From Rhodobacter flavimaris (GTDB lineage Bacteria; Pseudomonadota; Alphaproteobacteria; Rhodobacterales; Rhodobacteraceae): a DNA stretch of 64,000 nt. The position numbers were made by a program, and so were the translations under genes. The stretch lies in contig NZ_JAJUOS010000004.1 in assembly GCF_021378075.1 (NCBI RefSeq), positions 186,001 to 250,000 of the forward strand, in the 5' to 3' direction. This document shows positions 19,693 through 29,322 of this stretch, piece after piece. The notes below the pieces were generated by a model. It did not search any database. It worked only from the letters and a program-made list of their open reading frames with translations, and was not told the origin of the DNA. Position 1 is the first letter of the stretch, and each line of letters begins with the position of its first letter.

Positions 19693-21006
19693 ATGGATCG
19701 GTTCGCAAGCGCAGTTGAGCAGGGGCAGGCCATCGGAGCGGGCAAGCTTTGCCCCGTCGATCTGGCCGAGGCCTATCTGGAGGCTGCTGCCGGCGCGCCC
19801 GATGTCTATGCGCGGCTCACCCCCAAGCGCGCCCGGGCTGAGGCGATGGCCGCGCGCTCGCGCGCCAAGAACGGCACACGGCGCGGGCCGCTCGATGGGG
19901 TCAGCCTGAGCTGGAAGGATCTTTTCGACAGTGCGGGCGTGGCGACCGAGGCGGGCTCGCGTCTGCTGGAAGGCCGCATCCCCGAGGAAGACGCCGAGGT
20001 GCTGGCCCGCGCGACGCTGGCGGGCTCGGTCTGTCTGGGCAAGACGCATATGACCGAATTGGCTTTTTCCGGCCTTGGCGTGAACCCGATGACGGCGACG
20101 CCGCCCAATGCGATCCGCCCCGAACTCGCGCCGGGGGGCTCAAGCTCGGGAGCGGCGGTGTCGGTGAAACTCGGGCTGGCGGCAGGGGCGATCGGCTCGG
20201 ATACCGGGGGCTCAGTGCGTATTCCCTCCGCGTGGAACGATCTTGTTGGCCTCAAGACGACGCATGGCCGGGTTTCAGCCCGCGGGGTGGTGCCGCTCTG
20301 CCGCCGGTTCGATACCGTCGGGCCCTTGGCGCGCACGGTGGCCGATTGCGCGGCGCTGCTGGCGCTGATCGAGGGAGGCAAGGCCGCCGATTTGCGCGGC
20401 GCCGATCTGAAAGGTGCGCGGCTTCTGGTGCTGGAGGGGCTGCCTTTCGATGCCGCGCGCGAGGCGCCGGTGCGCGGATTTGAGGCGGCAGTGGATCGTC
20501 TGGCCCGCGCGGGCGCGCGGATCGAGCGGCGCGCGCTGCCGATGGTGAAGCCCGCCATGGACCTGTCGGGGATCCTTTTCGCGCCCGAGGCTTACGGCAT
20601 CTGGAAGGACGTGATCGAGGCCGCCCCCGCAAAGATGTATCCGGTCATCCTTGAGCGTTTCCGCACCGGGGCTGCGGCTCTGGCGGCGGATTACATCGCT
20701 GCGTGGGAGGCGCTTGATGCCTATCGTGCCGCCTATCTGGCCGAGACCGCGGAATATGACGCGGTTCTGGTGCCGACCGCGCCGATCCTGCCGCCCGATG
20801 CGAAACGCTTGCTCACCGATCCCGCCTATTTCGCCGCCGAGAACCTTCTGGCGCTGCGCAACACGCGCATCGGCAATATCTTCGGCCTTTGTGCGCTGAC
20901 CCTGCCCACGGGCGAGCCGATGTGCGGCCTCTCGCTGATGGCCGCGCCCATGGCCGAGGAGCGCCTGCTGCGGCTTGGCGCCGCTGCCGAAGCCGCGCTT
21001 GGCTGA
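19693..21006 (+). CDS. Amidase-signature family hydrolase
   Basis: A 437-residue amidase-signature enzyme. The Ser-cisSer-Lys triad can be placed: Lys in SWKDLFD, cis-Ser in GGSSSGAAVSVKLGLAAGAIG and nucleophile Ser in GSDTGGSVRIPSA. It is shorter than GatA (about 480-490 residues), and nothing nearby encodes GatB or GatC, so it is a general amidase rather than part of the tRNA amidotransferase. The substrate is unknown. The ATG at 19693 has an ACGGAGG leader. The aminotransferase gene follows after 119 bases. Confidence 0.88.
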   Translation: MDRFASAVEQGQAIGAGKLCPVDLAEAYLEAAAGAPDVYARLTPKRARAEAMAARSRAKNGTRRGPLDGVSLSWKDLFDSAGVATEAGSRLLEGRIPEEDAEVLARATLAGSVCLGKTHMTELAFSGLGVNPMTATPPNAIRPELAPGGSSSGAAVSVKLGLAAGAIGSDTGGSVRIPSAWNDLVGLKTTHGRVSARGVVPLCRRFDTVGPLARTVADCAALLALIEGGKAADLRGADLKGARLLVLEGLPFDAAREAPVRGFEAAVDRLARAGARIERRALPMVKPAMDLSGILFAPEAYGIWKDVIEAAPAKMYPVILERFRTGAAALAADYIAAWEALDAYRAAYLAETAEYDAVLVPTAPILPPDAKRLLTDPAYFAAENLLALRNTRIGNIFGLCALTLPTGEPMCGLSLMAAPMAEERLLRLGAAAEAALG

Positions 21007-21125
21007 AAAGACACAATTGCGAATCCCCGCCCGCGCGAACCCCGCGCTTTTTCTGGACGGATCGGGCGCGGTTTTGTAACCTGTTGATCAAACGGGGCGA
21101 AACGACCCCGATACATGAGGCAATT

Positions 21126-22304
21126 ATGGCGTTTCCCGAGCGGTTCTCGAACCTGCCCGAATATGCGTTTCCGCGTTTGCGGACGCTTCTCGATTCGCAC
21201 GCTCCGGGCGGCGAACCCATTGCCATGACCATTGGCGAGCCGCGCCACGCCATGCCCGATTTCGTCGGGCCGATCCTTGCGCAAAACCTTGCGGAATTTG
21301 GCAAATACCCCGCCAATGACGGCACGCCCGAGTTGCTTTCGACGATCTCGGCCTGGCTCAAGAACCGCTACCGCGCCGATGTCGCGCCCGAGCGGATCAT
21401 GGCGCTGAACGGCACGCGCGAGGGGCTGTTCAACGCGGCCGTGGCGCTGTGCCCCGAAACCAAGAACGGCGCGAAACCCATCGTGCTGATCCCAAACCCG
21501 TTCTATCAGGTCTATGCCGTGGCCGCCGCCACTGTGGGCGCCGAGGCGGTGTTCGTGCCCGCGACCGAGGCCACGGGTTTCCTGCCCGATTACGCGGGCC
21601 TGCCCGCCGAGGTGCTGGACCGCACCGCCATCGCCTATCTGTGCTCGCCCGCCAATCCGCAGGGCGCGGTTGCATCGCGCGACTATCTCAAGACCCTGCT
21701 CGCGCTGGCCGAGAAGCACGATTTCCGCATCTTCGCCGACGAATGCTATTCGGAACTGTGGCGGACCGAGCCGCCGCCCGGCGCGCTCGAAGTGGCCAAT
21801 GACGAGGGTTCCGACCCCGAGCGCGTGGTGGTCTTCCACTCGCTCTCGAAACGCTCGAATCTGCCCGGGCTGCGGTCTGGCTTTTGCGCGGGCGGGGTGG
21901 AGTGCATCCGCCGCATCCGCCAGTTGCGCGCCTATGCCGGTGCGCCGCTGCCGTTGCCGATCCAGCGCGTCTCCGAGGCCGCCTGGGCCGATGAGGCGCA
22001 TGTGATCGAGAACCGCGCGCTTTACGCCGAGAAATACGCGCTTGCCGAAGAGATCTTTCAGGGAGTGAACAGCTTCCGCCTGCCCGATGGCGGGTTCTTC
22101 CTGTGGCTGCCCGTCGAGGATGGCGAGGAAGCGGCGCTGAAACTGTGGCGCGAGACGGGGGTGCGGGTGCTGCCCGGTGCATACCTCTCGCGCGAGGTCG
22201 AGGGGTTCAACCCCGGCAAGGGATATATCCGGGTGGCCTTGGTCGCCCCAAAAGAAGAAACGCGGCGCGGGCTGATCAAGCTGCGCGACTGCCTCTATGC
22301 GTGA
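21126..22304 (+). CDS. Class I/II PLP-dependent aminotransferase
   Basis: A 392-residue fold-type I aminotransferase. The PLP lysine is in HSLSKRSNLPGLRSGF. Other contacts are NPFYQVY, CSPANPQG and FADECYSELW. The sequence style (IGEPRHAMPDFV near the N-terminus) resembles N-succinyldiaminopimelate aminotransferases (DapC), which would fit with dapB elsewhere in the window, but subfamily assignment by eye is uncertain. The ATG at 21126 starts the conserved part; an upstream extension of the frame is discounted. ftsK starts 12 bases downstream. Confidence 0.85.
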   Translation: MAFPERFSNLPEYAFPRLRTLLDSHAPGGEPIAMTIGEPRHAMPDFVGPILAQNLAEFGKYPANDGTPELLSTISAWLKNRYRADVAPERIMALNGTREGLFNAAVALCPETKNGAKPIVLIPNPFYQVYAVAAATVGAEAVFVPATEATGFLPDYAGLPAEVLDRTAIAYLCSPANPQGAVASRDYLKTLLALAEKHDFRIFADECYSELWRTEPPPGALEVANDEGSDPERVVVFHSLSKRSNLPGLRSGFCAGGVECIRRIRQLRAYAGAPLPLPIQRVSEAAWADEAHVIENRALYAEKYALAEEIFQGVNSFRLPDGGFFLWLPVEDGEEAALKLWRETGVRVLPGAYLSREVEGFNPGKGYIRVALVAPKEETRRGLIKLRDCLYA

Positions 22305-22316
22305 GGACAGGTAAAG

Positions 22317-25300
22317 ATGGCATCCTATCAGGTGAGACAGCGCGACCCCCTTCTGGACCAGAACACGCAGGCGATCCTTGAACGCCGCGGCAAGGAACTG
22401 GTCGGCGCGGTGCTGATTTTTGCCGGGGTTCTCGTGGCGATGCTGCTGGGCAGCTACTCCCCCGAAGACCCGAGCTGGATGGCCGCCTCGGAAGAGCCGG
22501 TGCAGAACTGGCTTGGCCGGATCGGCGCGGGTATCGCCTCGCCGCTGGTGGTGATCGTCGGGCGCGGGGCGTGGCTGTTGCCGCTTGGCCTTTGGGTCTG
22601 GGGCGCACGGTTCGTCAGCCATCGCGGCGAGGAACGCCTGAGCCAACGCGCGGTTCTTCTGCCGATCGCTGTGGCCGTGGCCTCTGTCTATGCGGCGCTG
22701 CTGGTGCCGCCTGCCGACTGGGGCCAAGCATTCGGTCTGGGCGGGCATTTCGGCGACATGATCGCAGGCTCGCTTCTGGGGATCTCGCCGGTGTCGGGGA
22801 CAGTCGGGCTGAAACTGCTTTCGCTGGTGCTCGCGGTGCTGACCATCGCTGTGTCGTCCTTCGTGCTGGGCTTTGATCGCGCCGAATGGGGCATGATCGC
22901 GCGCTTCCTGATGCTGGGCACGGTGGCGGCCTATGCCGGGCTGATGACCATGCTGGGCAAGGGCGCTTCGGCCTCGGTCCGTGCCGCGCAAACGGCAAGC
23001 GAACGCGCGCGCCAGCGCCGCGCTGCTGCTGCCGAGCGCGCCGACGATTACGCCACTTGGTCCGCGCAACAGGCCTGGGCGGCCGAGCCGCCGCTGGCCG
23101 CGACGCCCGAGCGCGGATCGCTTCTGTCGCGCATCCGTCGCGCGCAGGACAATGAGCCGCTGATCGACCCGGATGATCTGGAGCCCGAACTTTTCGAGCG
23201 CCAGCGCGACTGGCAAGGCGCCGGGGCCGCACCTTCGGAAGACCGTATTCGCGCCCGCATCGCCGAGGCGGTGAAGACCCGCGCGGCGACCGCCGCGCCC
23301 ATCCCTGCCGCGCCCGCGGCACCGCTGCGCGCCGAAGCGCGTATCGAAGAGGCGCCCGCCGCGCCTCCCGCGCCCGCCTCGGTTCTGGCTGCGGTGGCCG
23401 CGCGCCTTGCGCGCGGGCCGAAGCCGCTGGTTGCCGCAAACCGCCCGTCGGCGCACGCCCTGCGCGCAGAACCCCCGCTGCAAGCCAAGCCCCGCTTCAT
23501 GCCGGGCAAGGTGCAGGTGCCTCAGCCGCATTTCGAGCAGGGTGACAGCCCGATCCTGACGTTCGATACGCCCGCCGCGCCGCAGTTCGAGCCCTTCGAT
23601 ATCGACCTCGACATGGACGAGGCGCATTTCTCGGCGCCCGAGATGGATGCCGAAAGCCAGGATTGGGACGATACCGCAGATTACGACGACGGTTTTGCCG
23701 AGATCGACGATGAAATCCCGCCCGCGCCGCGCATGGAACTGAACCGCCAGGTGATCCCGCAAGCGCCCGAACGCCGCGTGGTGATGCCGGTCAAGAAGGC
23801 GCCCGCGCCCTCGAAACAGGCGATGGCCGAGGCTCAGCCCACGCTGCGCTTCGAGGCGCCCCAGCACCCCGCCTATGAGGTGCCGCCGCTGTCGCTGCTG
23901 ACCAACCCGACGACGATCCAGCGCCACTCGCTGTCCGACGAGGCGTTGGAAGAAAACGCGCGGATGCTGGAAAACGTGCTCGACGATTACGGCGTGAAGG
24001 GCGAGATCGTCTCGGTTCGCCCCGGCCCCGTGGTCACGATGTACGAACTCGAACCCGCGCCGGGTCTGAAGGCCAGCCGCGTGATCGGCCTGGCCGATGA
24101 TATCGCACGCTCGATGTCGGCGCTGTCGGCGCGTGTCTCGACCGTGCCGGGCCGCTCGGTCATTGGCATCGAACTGCCCAACGCCCACCGTGAAAAGGTC
24201 GTGCTGCGCGAGATCCTCGCCGCGCGCGACTTCGGCGACTCGAACCTGCGCCTGCCGCTCGCGCTCGGCAAGGATATTGGCGGTGAGGCGGTCGTCGCCA
24301 ACCTCGCCAAGATGCCCCACCTGTTGATCGCCGGGACGACCGGCTCGGGCAAGTCGGTGGCGATCAACACGATGATCCTGAGCTTGCTCTACAAGCTTTC
24401 GCCCGACGAATGCCGGTTGATCATGATCGACCCCAAGATGCTGGAACTCTCTGTCTATGACGGCATCCCGCATCTGCTGAGCCCCGTTGTGACCGACCCA
24501 AAGAAAGCCGTCGTCGCGCTGAAATGGGTCGTGGGCGAGATGGAAGAGCGCTATCGCAAGATGTCCAAGATGGGCGTGCGCAACATTGAGGGCTACAACG
24601 GTCGCGTCAAAGAGGCACTGGCCAAGGGCGAGCTGTTCAAGCGCACCGTCCAGACCGGCTTTGACGAGGAAACCGGCGAGCCGATCTTCGAGACCGACGA
24701 GTTCCAGCCGCAGCCCTTCCCCTATATCGTCGTCATCGTCGACGAGATGGCCGACCTGATGATGGTTGCGGGCAAGGAAATCGAGGCCTGTATCCAGCGT
24801 CTGGCGCAGATGGCGCGTGCCTCGGGCATCCACCTGATCATGGCCACGCAGCGCCCCTCGGTCGACGTCATCACCGGCACGATCAAGGCCAACTTCCCCA
24901 CCCGGATCTCGTTCCAGGTGACCTCGAAAATCGACAGCCGCACCATTCTGGGCGAGCAGGGCGCCGAGCAGCTTCTGGGCATGGGCGATATGCTTTACAT
25001 GGGTGCCGGGTCGCGCATCACCCGTATCCACGGGCCGTTCGTCAGCGACGAAGAGGTCGAGGAGATCGTGAACCACCTCAAGTCCTTCGGGCCGCCGGAA
25101 TATATGTCGGGCGTGGTCGATGGGCCGGATGACGAGGTCGCCAGCGATATCGACCAGGTCCTGGGCCTTGGCGGTAATACCGATGGCGAGGATGCGCTCT
25201 ATGATCAGGCCGTGGCGATCGTGATCAAGGATCGCAAATGCTCGACCTCCTATATCCAGCGCAAGCTGGGCATCGGCTACAACAAGGCCGCGCGCCTGGT

Positions 25301-25379
25301 GGAGCAGATGGAGGACCAAGGCGTTGTCAGCTCAGCCAACCACGTCGGCAAGCGCGAGATCCTTGTGCCCGAGCAGTAA
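22317..25379 (+). CDS. ftsK: DNA translocase FtsK
   Basis: A septal DNA pump that clears the chromosome terminus and activates XerCD at dif. The N-terminal 210 residues hold about four membrane helices (for example [20 protein letters not shown]). Residues about 215-530 form a low-complexity Ala/Pro/Glu linker. The motor begins near residue 540, with Walker [15 protein letters not shown] near 672 and Walker [20 protein letters not shown] near 805. The C-terminal winged-helix gamma domain (about 950-1020) ends [10 protein letters not shown]. Length 1020 is within the family range. It lies 12 bases after the aminotransferase gene. Confidence 0.96.
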   Translation: MASYQVRQRDPLLDQNTQAILERRGKELVGAVLIFAGVLVAMLLGSYSPEDPSWMAASEEPVQNWLGRIGAGIASPLVVIVGRGAWLLPLGLWVWGARFVSHRGEERLSQRAVLLPIAVAVASVYAALLVPPADWGQAFGLGGHFGDMIAGSLLGISPVSGTVGLKLLSLVLAVLTIAVSSFVLGFDRAEWGMIARFLMLGTVAAYAGLMTMLGKGASASVRAAQTASERARQRRAAAAERADDYATWSAQQAWAAEPPLAATPERGSLLSRIRRAQDNEPLIDPDDLEPELFERQRDWQGAGAAPSEDRIRARIAEAVKTRAATAAPIPAAPAAPLRAEARIEEAPAAPPAPASVLAAVAARLARGPKPLVAANRPSAHALRAEPPLQAKPRFMPGKVQVPQPHFEQGDSPILTFDTPAAPQFEPFDIDLDMDEAHFSAPEMDAESQDWDDTADYDDGFAEIDDEIPPAPRMELNRQVIPQAPERRVVMPVKKAPAPSKQAMAEAQPTLRFEAPQHPAYEVPPLSLLTNPTTIQRHSLSDEALEENARMLENVLDDYGVKGEIVSVRPGPVVTMYELEPAPGLKASRVIGLADDIARSMSALSARVSTVPGRSVIGIELPNAHREKVVLREILAARDFGDSNLRLPLALGKDIGGEAVVANLAKMPHLLIAGTTGSGKSVAINTMILSLLYKLSPDECRLIMIDPKMLELSVYDGIPHLLSPVVTDPKKAVVALKWVVGEMEERYRKMSKMGVRNIEGYNGRVKEALAKGELFKRTVQTGFDEETGEPIFETDEFQPQPFPYIVVIVDEMADLMMVAGKEIEACIQRLAQMARASGIHLIMATQRPSVDVITGTIKANFPTRISFQVTSKIDSRTILGEQGAEQLLGMGDMLYMGAGSRITRIHGPFVSDEEVEEIVNHLKSFGPPEYMSGVVDGPDDEVASDIDQVLGLGGNTDGEDALYDQAVAIVIKDRKCSTSYIQRKLGIGYNKAARLVEQMEDQGVVSSANHVGKREILVPEQ

Positions 25380-25397
25380 GCCCGCAGGAACGTGATG

Positions 25398-25433
25398 AAA
25401 GCCCCGCCGATCGTGATCCGGCGGGGCTTTTTC
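25398..25433 (+). terminator. Rho-independent terminator of ftsK
   Basis: A 12-bp stem, AAAGCCCCGCCG with CGGCGGGGCTTT, and a T-run. It lies 18 bases after the ftsK stop codon and 31 bases before lolA. Confidence 0.88.
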
Positions 25434-25463
25434 ATTTTCCGCAGCGCGGATAAATTCGGGCGT

Positions 25464-26060
25464 ATGAACATGCTTCGCTTCGCCCTCGCGCCCGTTCTCG
25501 CCCTCGCATTCGCGGTTCCCGCGTTTGCCGAGAAAATCCCGCTGAATGAGATCTCGCGCTACCTGAACGACTTGCAGACCGCGCAGGCCGATTTCACGCA
25601 GGTGAACGCGGATGGCTCGATCTCGACCGGTAAGATCTTCATCAAGCGACCGGGGCGGGTGCGGTTCGAATATACCTCGGACAAGACGCTGGTTTTGGCG
25701 AGCGCGGGGCAGGTGGCGATCTTCGACCCCAAGTCGAACTCGGGCCCCGAGCAATACCCGCTGTCGAAAACCCCGCTGAACCTGATCCTGGCAGAGAACG
25801 TAGATATGGCGCGTGAAAAGATGGTGGTGGGCCACAGCGCCGACGACAAGACCACGCGCGTCGTGGCTCAGGACCCCGAGCACCCGGAATATGGCTCGAT
25901 CACGCTGGTCTTTACCGAAAAGCCGACCGAGCTGCGTCAGTGGATCATCACCGATGACAGCGGCGCTCAGACCACGGTCATCCTTGGCGATCTGACCAAG
26001 GGCGTCGATCTGGGCTCGGCGATGTTCAACATCGTCGTCGAAAGCAACCGCCGGAAGTAA
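25464..26060 (+). CDS. lolA: Outer-membrane lipoprotein carrier protein LolA
   Basis: A 198-residue periplasmic chaperone that carries lipoproteins from LolCDE to the outer membrane. The signal peptide spans residues 1-22 (MNMLRFALAPVLALAF, cut near AFAEK). Mature-protein blocks are QTAQADFTQVNADGS, GKIFIKRPGRVRFEY and VFTEKPTELRQWIITDDSG. The frame opens 24 codons earlier, inside the terminator, so the ATG at 25464 is the sensible start. An XthA-LolA pairing is often seen in this family; here xth is about 9 kb upstream. Confidence 0.93.
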   Translation: MNMLRFALAPVLALAFAVPAFAEKIPLNEISRYLNDLQTAQADFTQVNADGSISTGKIFIKRPGRVRFEYTSDKTLVLASAGQVAIFDPKSNSGPEQYPLSKTPLNLILAENVDMAREKMVVGHSADDKTTRVVAQDPEHPEYGSITLVFTEKPTELRQWIITDDSGAQTTVILGDLTKGVDLGSAMFNIVVESNRRK

Positions 26061-26063
26061 GCC

Positions 26064-26642
26064 TTACTTGCCGCAGGCGTCCAGTTGCGCGCGGTACATC
26101 TGCGCGCGGGCCTCGACCTGATCGGCCACCGCGAGCAGCCAGCCCTTGGAATTGTGGCTGCCATTGGCATAACCCGAGCGCCCTTCGTGATAGGCCAGAT
26201 ACTGGTTGCGCGCATCGTATTTCGAGATCCCGAGACGCGCGCTGGTGCCGTCCATGTACCAGCCCATGAAATCGCTCGCGTCCTGGAACTTGTTGCGTCT
26301 GGCGCTGCGGCGGTTCGTGGCCTCGCGGTAATCGTCCCAGGTGCTGTCGATCGCCTGGCTGTAACCATAGGCCGAACTTTGGCGCCCGAGCGGGATGATC
26401 CCCAGGGCAAAGCGATGCGGTGTCTTGGCGTTGCCAATGAACTTCGATTCCTGGTGGATCGTTGCCATCTGCACATGAATCGGCACGCCCCAGCGGGACT
26501 CGGTCTTACGCATGGCCGCGTAATACGAAGGCTTCTCGCGCGCCAGAAGGCAGGCGTTGTCCAGATTTCGCGGTGCCCGCGAGTCGCCACCACCACATGC
26601 CGCAACAAGCAGCACGATGGCCAGTTTCAGGATGTTCTTCAT
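26064..26642 (-). CDS. Lytic transglycosylase-like lipoprotein (SLT domain)
   Basis: A 192-residue protein with a lipoprotein signal (lipobox VAAC, Cys16). The SLT-type lysozyme fold shows MATIHQESKF with the likely catalytic Glu, AYGYSQAIDSTWDDYR and a final helix with AVADQVEARAQMYRAQL. It would cleave the glycan backbone of peptidoglycan from the membrane. It ends 4 bases after lolA on the opposite strand. The 181 bases upstream hold a 9-bp direct repeat near hspQ. Confidence 0.87.
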   Translation of the reverse strand: MKNILKLAIVLLVAACGGGDSRAPRNLDNACLLAREKPSYYAAMRKTESRWGVPIHVQMATIHQESKFIGNAKTPHRFALGIIPLGRQSSAYGYSQAIDSTWDDYREATNRRSARRNKFQDASDFMGWYMDGTSARLGISKYDARNQYLAYHEGRSGYANGSHNSKGWLLAVADQVEARAQMYRAQLDACGK

Positions 26643-26771
26643 GACTGCTCTTTTGCCGTTTGGCTTATTTGTCGATATTTTACGGGATTTCGTCGAAAGG
26701 GGAAATCACAAAGCGCCGAAGGGGCCGCAAAAGCGGACTGTCGGGCAGAAGGCCACAGATTGTTTCCAGCC

Positions 26772-26791
26772 AAATTGTGGCGAAATTGTGG
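26772..26791 (+). promoter_or_regulatory. Tandem 9-bp direct repeat upstream of hspQ
   Basis: AAATTGTGG occurs twice (26772-26780 and 26783-26791) with an 11-base period, close to one helical turn, 32 bases before the hspQ start. This layout suits a protein-binding site; the regulator is unknown and chance is possible. Confidence 0.35.
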
Positions 26792-26823
26792 ACATAAGAT
26801 GGAGTTAGGCGTTAGGTGGATCT

Positions 26824-27162
26824 ATGGGTGCCATCATGTACAAGACTCACGCCAAGTATCATATCGGCCAGATCGTCCGTCACCGGAAGCATCCGTTCCG
26901 GGGTGTGATCTTCGATGTGGACGCGATGTTCTCGAACACGCAGGAATGGTATGATGCCATTCCCGAAGAAAGCCGCCCGTCCAAGGAACAGCCCTTTTAC
27001 CACCTTCTGGCCGAGAATGACGACAGCTACTATGTCGCCTATGTTTCCGAGCAGAACCTGATGGCGGATTACTCGGGGGAGCCGGTCGAGCATCCCGATC
27101 TGCCCGACCTTTTCGGCGACTTCACGGATGGTCGCTATCCGCTCCAGTTTCATCTGAACTGA
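26824..27162 (+). CDS. hspQ: Heat-shock protein HspQ
   Basis: A 112-residue protein of the HspQ (YccV) family: AKYHIGQIVRHRKHPFRGVIFDVD, EWYDAI, PFYHLLAENDDSYYVAYVSEQNL and the C-terminal HPDLPDLF. In enterobacteria HspQ binds hemimethylated oriC and acts as a specificity enhancer for Lon. Two starts are possible (26824, 26836); the first has an AGGTGG leader. Its last 41 bases overlap the 3' end of the convergent anti-sigma kinase gene. Confidence 0.9.
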   Translation: MGAIMYKTHAKYHIGQIVRHRKHPFRGVIFDVDAMFSNTQEWYDAIPEESRPSKEQPFYHLLAENDDSYYVAYVSEQNLMADYSGEPVEHPDLPDLFGDFTDGRYPLQFHLN

Positions 27163-27637
27163 GCGCCTGAAGCGGCAGGCGGAAGGTCAGAAGGTTGCGC
27201 CCGCCCTCACGGTGGTAGCCCAGATCCTCCGCCAGATCCCGGATCAGAAACCAGCCAAAACCGCCCTCGGGCAGATCCTCGGGCGCCGGGCGCGACGGCC
27301 CGCCGTCCCACAGATGATCAAGGCACCGCGCGGGCAATTCAACGCCATCGTCGCTGACCGAACAGATCATGCTGCACCGGTCGCGCACCATCGACAGCGT
27401 GATCGTTCCGGTCTCATCGGCGCCATAGCCATGCTCGACGATATTGTTGAGCACCTCTGCAAGAACCAGTTCCAGCGTGCCCGCCTCATCCTCGCTCATC
27501 TGCCGGGCAAAGCGCGCGCGTGTCGCGCAAAGCGCCGCACGGACCGAGAGCGGGTCAGCCAGAAAACTCAGGTGAAAGACCTGCGCGGTGCCGCGTTTCG
27601 ACCGCGTCTCGGTCAGGCTTCGACGTTCAGCCAGCAT
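27122..27637 (-). CDS. Anti-sigma-factor-type serine kinase (RsbW/SpoIIAB-like)
   Basis: A 171-residue protein with a GHKL ATPase fold: LELVLAEVLNNIVEHGYG is the N-box with the Mg-binding Asn, and ICSVSDDGVELP and PEGGFGWFLIRDLAEDLGY are the G1 and G2 boxes. Proteins of this type bind or phosphorylate STAS antagonists and sequester a partner such as a sigma factor. It overlaps the STAS gene by 11 bases, so the two form a partner-switching module. The ATG at 27637 is chosen over a longer frame. Its 3' end overlaps hspQ on the other strand. Confidence 0.85.
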   Translation of the reverse strand: MLAERRSLTETRSKRGTAQVFHLSFLADPLSVRAALCATRARFARQMSEDEAGTLELVLAEVLNNIVEHGYGADETGTITLSMVRDRCSMICSVSDDGVELPARCLDHLWDGGPSRPAPEDLPEGGFGWFLIRDLAEDLGYHREGGRNLLTFRLPLQALSSDETGADSDHP

Positions 27638-27974
27638 CCCGCAGCCCCTCGGCCAGCGCGGCATCGACATCGGCATGGATCGGGAAAACGGTATCCATCC
27701 GCGTCAGGTGGAACACTTTCTCGACATTGGGGGTCAGGCCCGCCAGTTCCAGCCGCCGCTCGGGCGCAAGCGATTTCATCACCGCGACCACCGCGCCAAG
27801 CCCCGAGCTGTCCAGGAACACCACGCGCGAAAGATCCAGCACGACCCGGGCCGAGGCGGGGGCGGTTTCCTCGCGCATCCGGTCCTTGAAACGGATCGCC
27901 ACGGCGGCATCCAACCGGTCTTCCTCGACCCGAATGATCAAAGTGTCGCTACGTAACTTTGCGGTCAGGTTCAT
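27627..27974 (-). CDS. STAS-domain anti-sigma factor antagonist (RsbV/SpoIIAA-like)
   Basis: A 115-residue single STAS domain. The conserved VVFLDSSGLGAVVAVMK carries the Ser normally phosphorylated by the partner kinase. It starts the two-gene unit with the kinase downstream. No PP2C-type phosphatase (RsbU/SpoIIE) or sigma-factor gene is near, so the input and target must be encoded elsewhere. It is divergent from the thiolase gene across 93 bases. Confidence 0.88.
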   Translation of the reverse strand: MNLTAKLRSDTLIIRVEEDRLDAAVAIRFKDRMREETAPASARVVLDLSRVVFLDSSGLGAVVAVMKSLAPERRLELAGLTPNVEKVFHLTRMDTVFPIHADVDAALAEGLRDAG

Positions 27975-28067
27975 TTGGGCCTCCGGCGCAGGTGCAGTTG
28001 TGGCAACACTATCGGCGAATACTTACCATTCCGTATTCGAGGGATGGCTTTCTTGAGGGAGGAAAGA

Positions 28068-29246
28068 ATGACCGAAGTCGTGATCGTCGGGGCCGCGCGG
28101 ACACCCATGGGTGGGATGCAGGGGGCATTTTCGGGCCTGACAGCACCAGAACTCGGCGGGGCGGCAATCGCTGCCGCGCTCTCCCGTGCAGGCGTCGCGA
28201 CCGAGCGGGTCGAAGAGCTGCTGATGGGTTGCGTGCTGCCTGCGGGGCAGGGGCAGGCCCCGGCGCGCCAGGCGGGCTTTGCCGCAGGACTGCCGCAGGA
28301 CGTTCCGGCAACGACGCTGAACAAGATGTGCGGCTCGGGGATGAAGGCCGCGATGATGGGCTATGACCAGATTCGCGCGGGCGGGGCGGGGCTGATGGTC
28401 GCGGGCGGCATGGAAAGCATGACCAATGCGCCCTACCTGCTGCCCAAGATGCGCGGCGGCGCGCGGCTCGGCCATACGCAGGTGATCGACCATATGTTCC
28501 TCGACGGGCTCGAGGATGCCTATGACAAGGGCCGCCTGATGGGCACCTTCGCCGAGGATTGCGCGCAGGCCTTCCAGTTCACCCGCGAAGAGCAGGACGG
28601 CTACGCGCTCGCCTCGCTGACCCGCGCGCTAGAGGCGCAGAAATCGGGTGCCTTCGACGCCGAGATCGTCTCGGTCTCGGTTCCCGGAAAAGGCGGTGCA
28701 ACCGATGTTGGCATCGACGAACAGCCCGGCAATGCGCGCCCCGACAAGATCCCGCATCTCAAACCCGCCTTCCGCAGGGACGGTACGGTGACAGCCGCCA
28801 ACTCCTCTTCGATCTCGGACGGAGCGGCCGCGCTGGTACTTGCCTCGGCCGAACTGGCCGCCGCCGAAGGCCTGCCCGTGCGGGCGCGCATCCTGGGCCA
28901 CGCAAGCCACGCCCAGGCCCCGGCCGAGTTCCCCACCGCCCCCGTGCCCGCCGCCGAAAAGCTGCTCAAGCGCCTCGGCTGGACGGTCGAGGACGTGGAC
29001 CTGTGGGAGGTGAACGAGGCCTTCGCCGTCGTACCCATGGCGTTCATGCGCCGCATGGGCCTGCCGCATGATAAGGTTAACGTGAACGGCGGCGCTTGCG
29101 CGCTTGGCCACCCGATCGGCGCCTCGGGCGCGCGGATCATCGTCACGCTCCTGCACGCGCTCGAAGCACGCGGCCTCAAGCGTGGTATCGCCGCGATCTG
29201 TATCGGCGGCGGCGAAGGTACGGCCATCGCCATCGAGCGCCCTTGA
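28068..29246 (+). CDS. Acetyl-CoA C-acyltransferase (thiolase)
   Basis: A 392-residue thiolase. The acyl-accepting Cys88 is in TLNKMCGSGMKA. VNEAFAV, ALGHPIGASGARI and the second Cys in AICIGGGEGTA complete the site. It could be a biosynthetic acetoacetyl-CoA thiolase or a degradative 3-ketoacyl-CoA thiolase; a phbA-type role in acetoacetyl-CoA formation is plausible, but no phbB or fadB neighbour is present to decide. The start at 28068 has GGAGGAAAGA directly upstream, and longer in-frame openings are discounted. Confidence 0.92.
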   Translation: MTEVVIVGAARTPMGGMQGAFSGLTAPELGGAAIAAALSRAGVATERVEELLMGCVLPAGQGQAPARQAGFAAGLPQDVPATTLNKMCGSGMKAAMMGYDQIRAGGAGLMVAGGMESMTNAPYLLPKMRGGARLGHTQVIDHMFLDGLEDAYDKGRLMGTFAEDCAQAFQFTREEQDGYALASLTRALEAQKSGAFDAEIVSVSVPGKGGATDVGIDEQPGNARPDKIPHLKPAFRRDGTVTAANSSSISDGAAALVLASAELAAAEGLPVRARILGHASHAQAPAEFPTAPVPAAEKLLKRLGWTVEDVDLWEVNEAFAVVPMAFMRRMGLPHDKVNVNGGACALGHPIGASGARIIVTLLHALEARGLKRGIAAICIGGGEGTAIAIERP

Positions 29247-29280
29247 CCTCTTCAACGTGGTCGAAATATCCCACGGGGGT

Positions 29281-29301
29281 CCGGGGGTGTGAAACCCCCG
29301 G
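29281..29301 (+). other. GC hairpin between thiolase and fRMsr genes
   Basis: CCGGGGGT pairs with ACCCCCGG around a GTGAA loop, 34 bases after the thiolase stop codon and 21 bases before the next start. There is no T-run; it may act as a 3' stabiliser or a weak terminator. Confidence 0.5.
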
Positions 29302-29322
29302 CCTTCTCCACCCGAGGACAAG

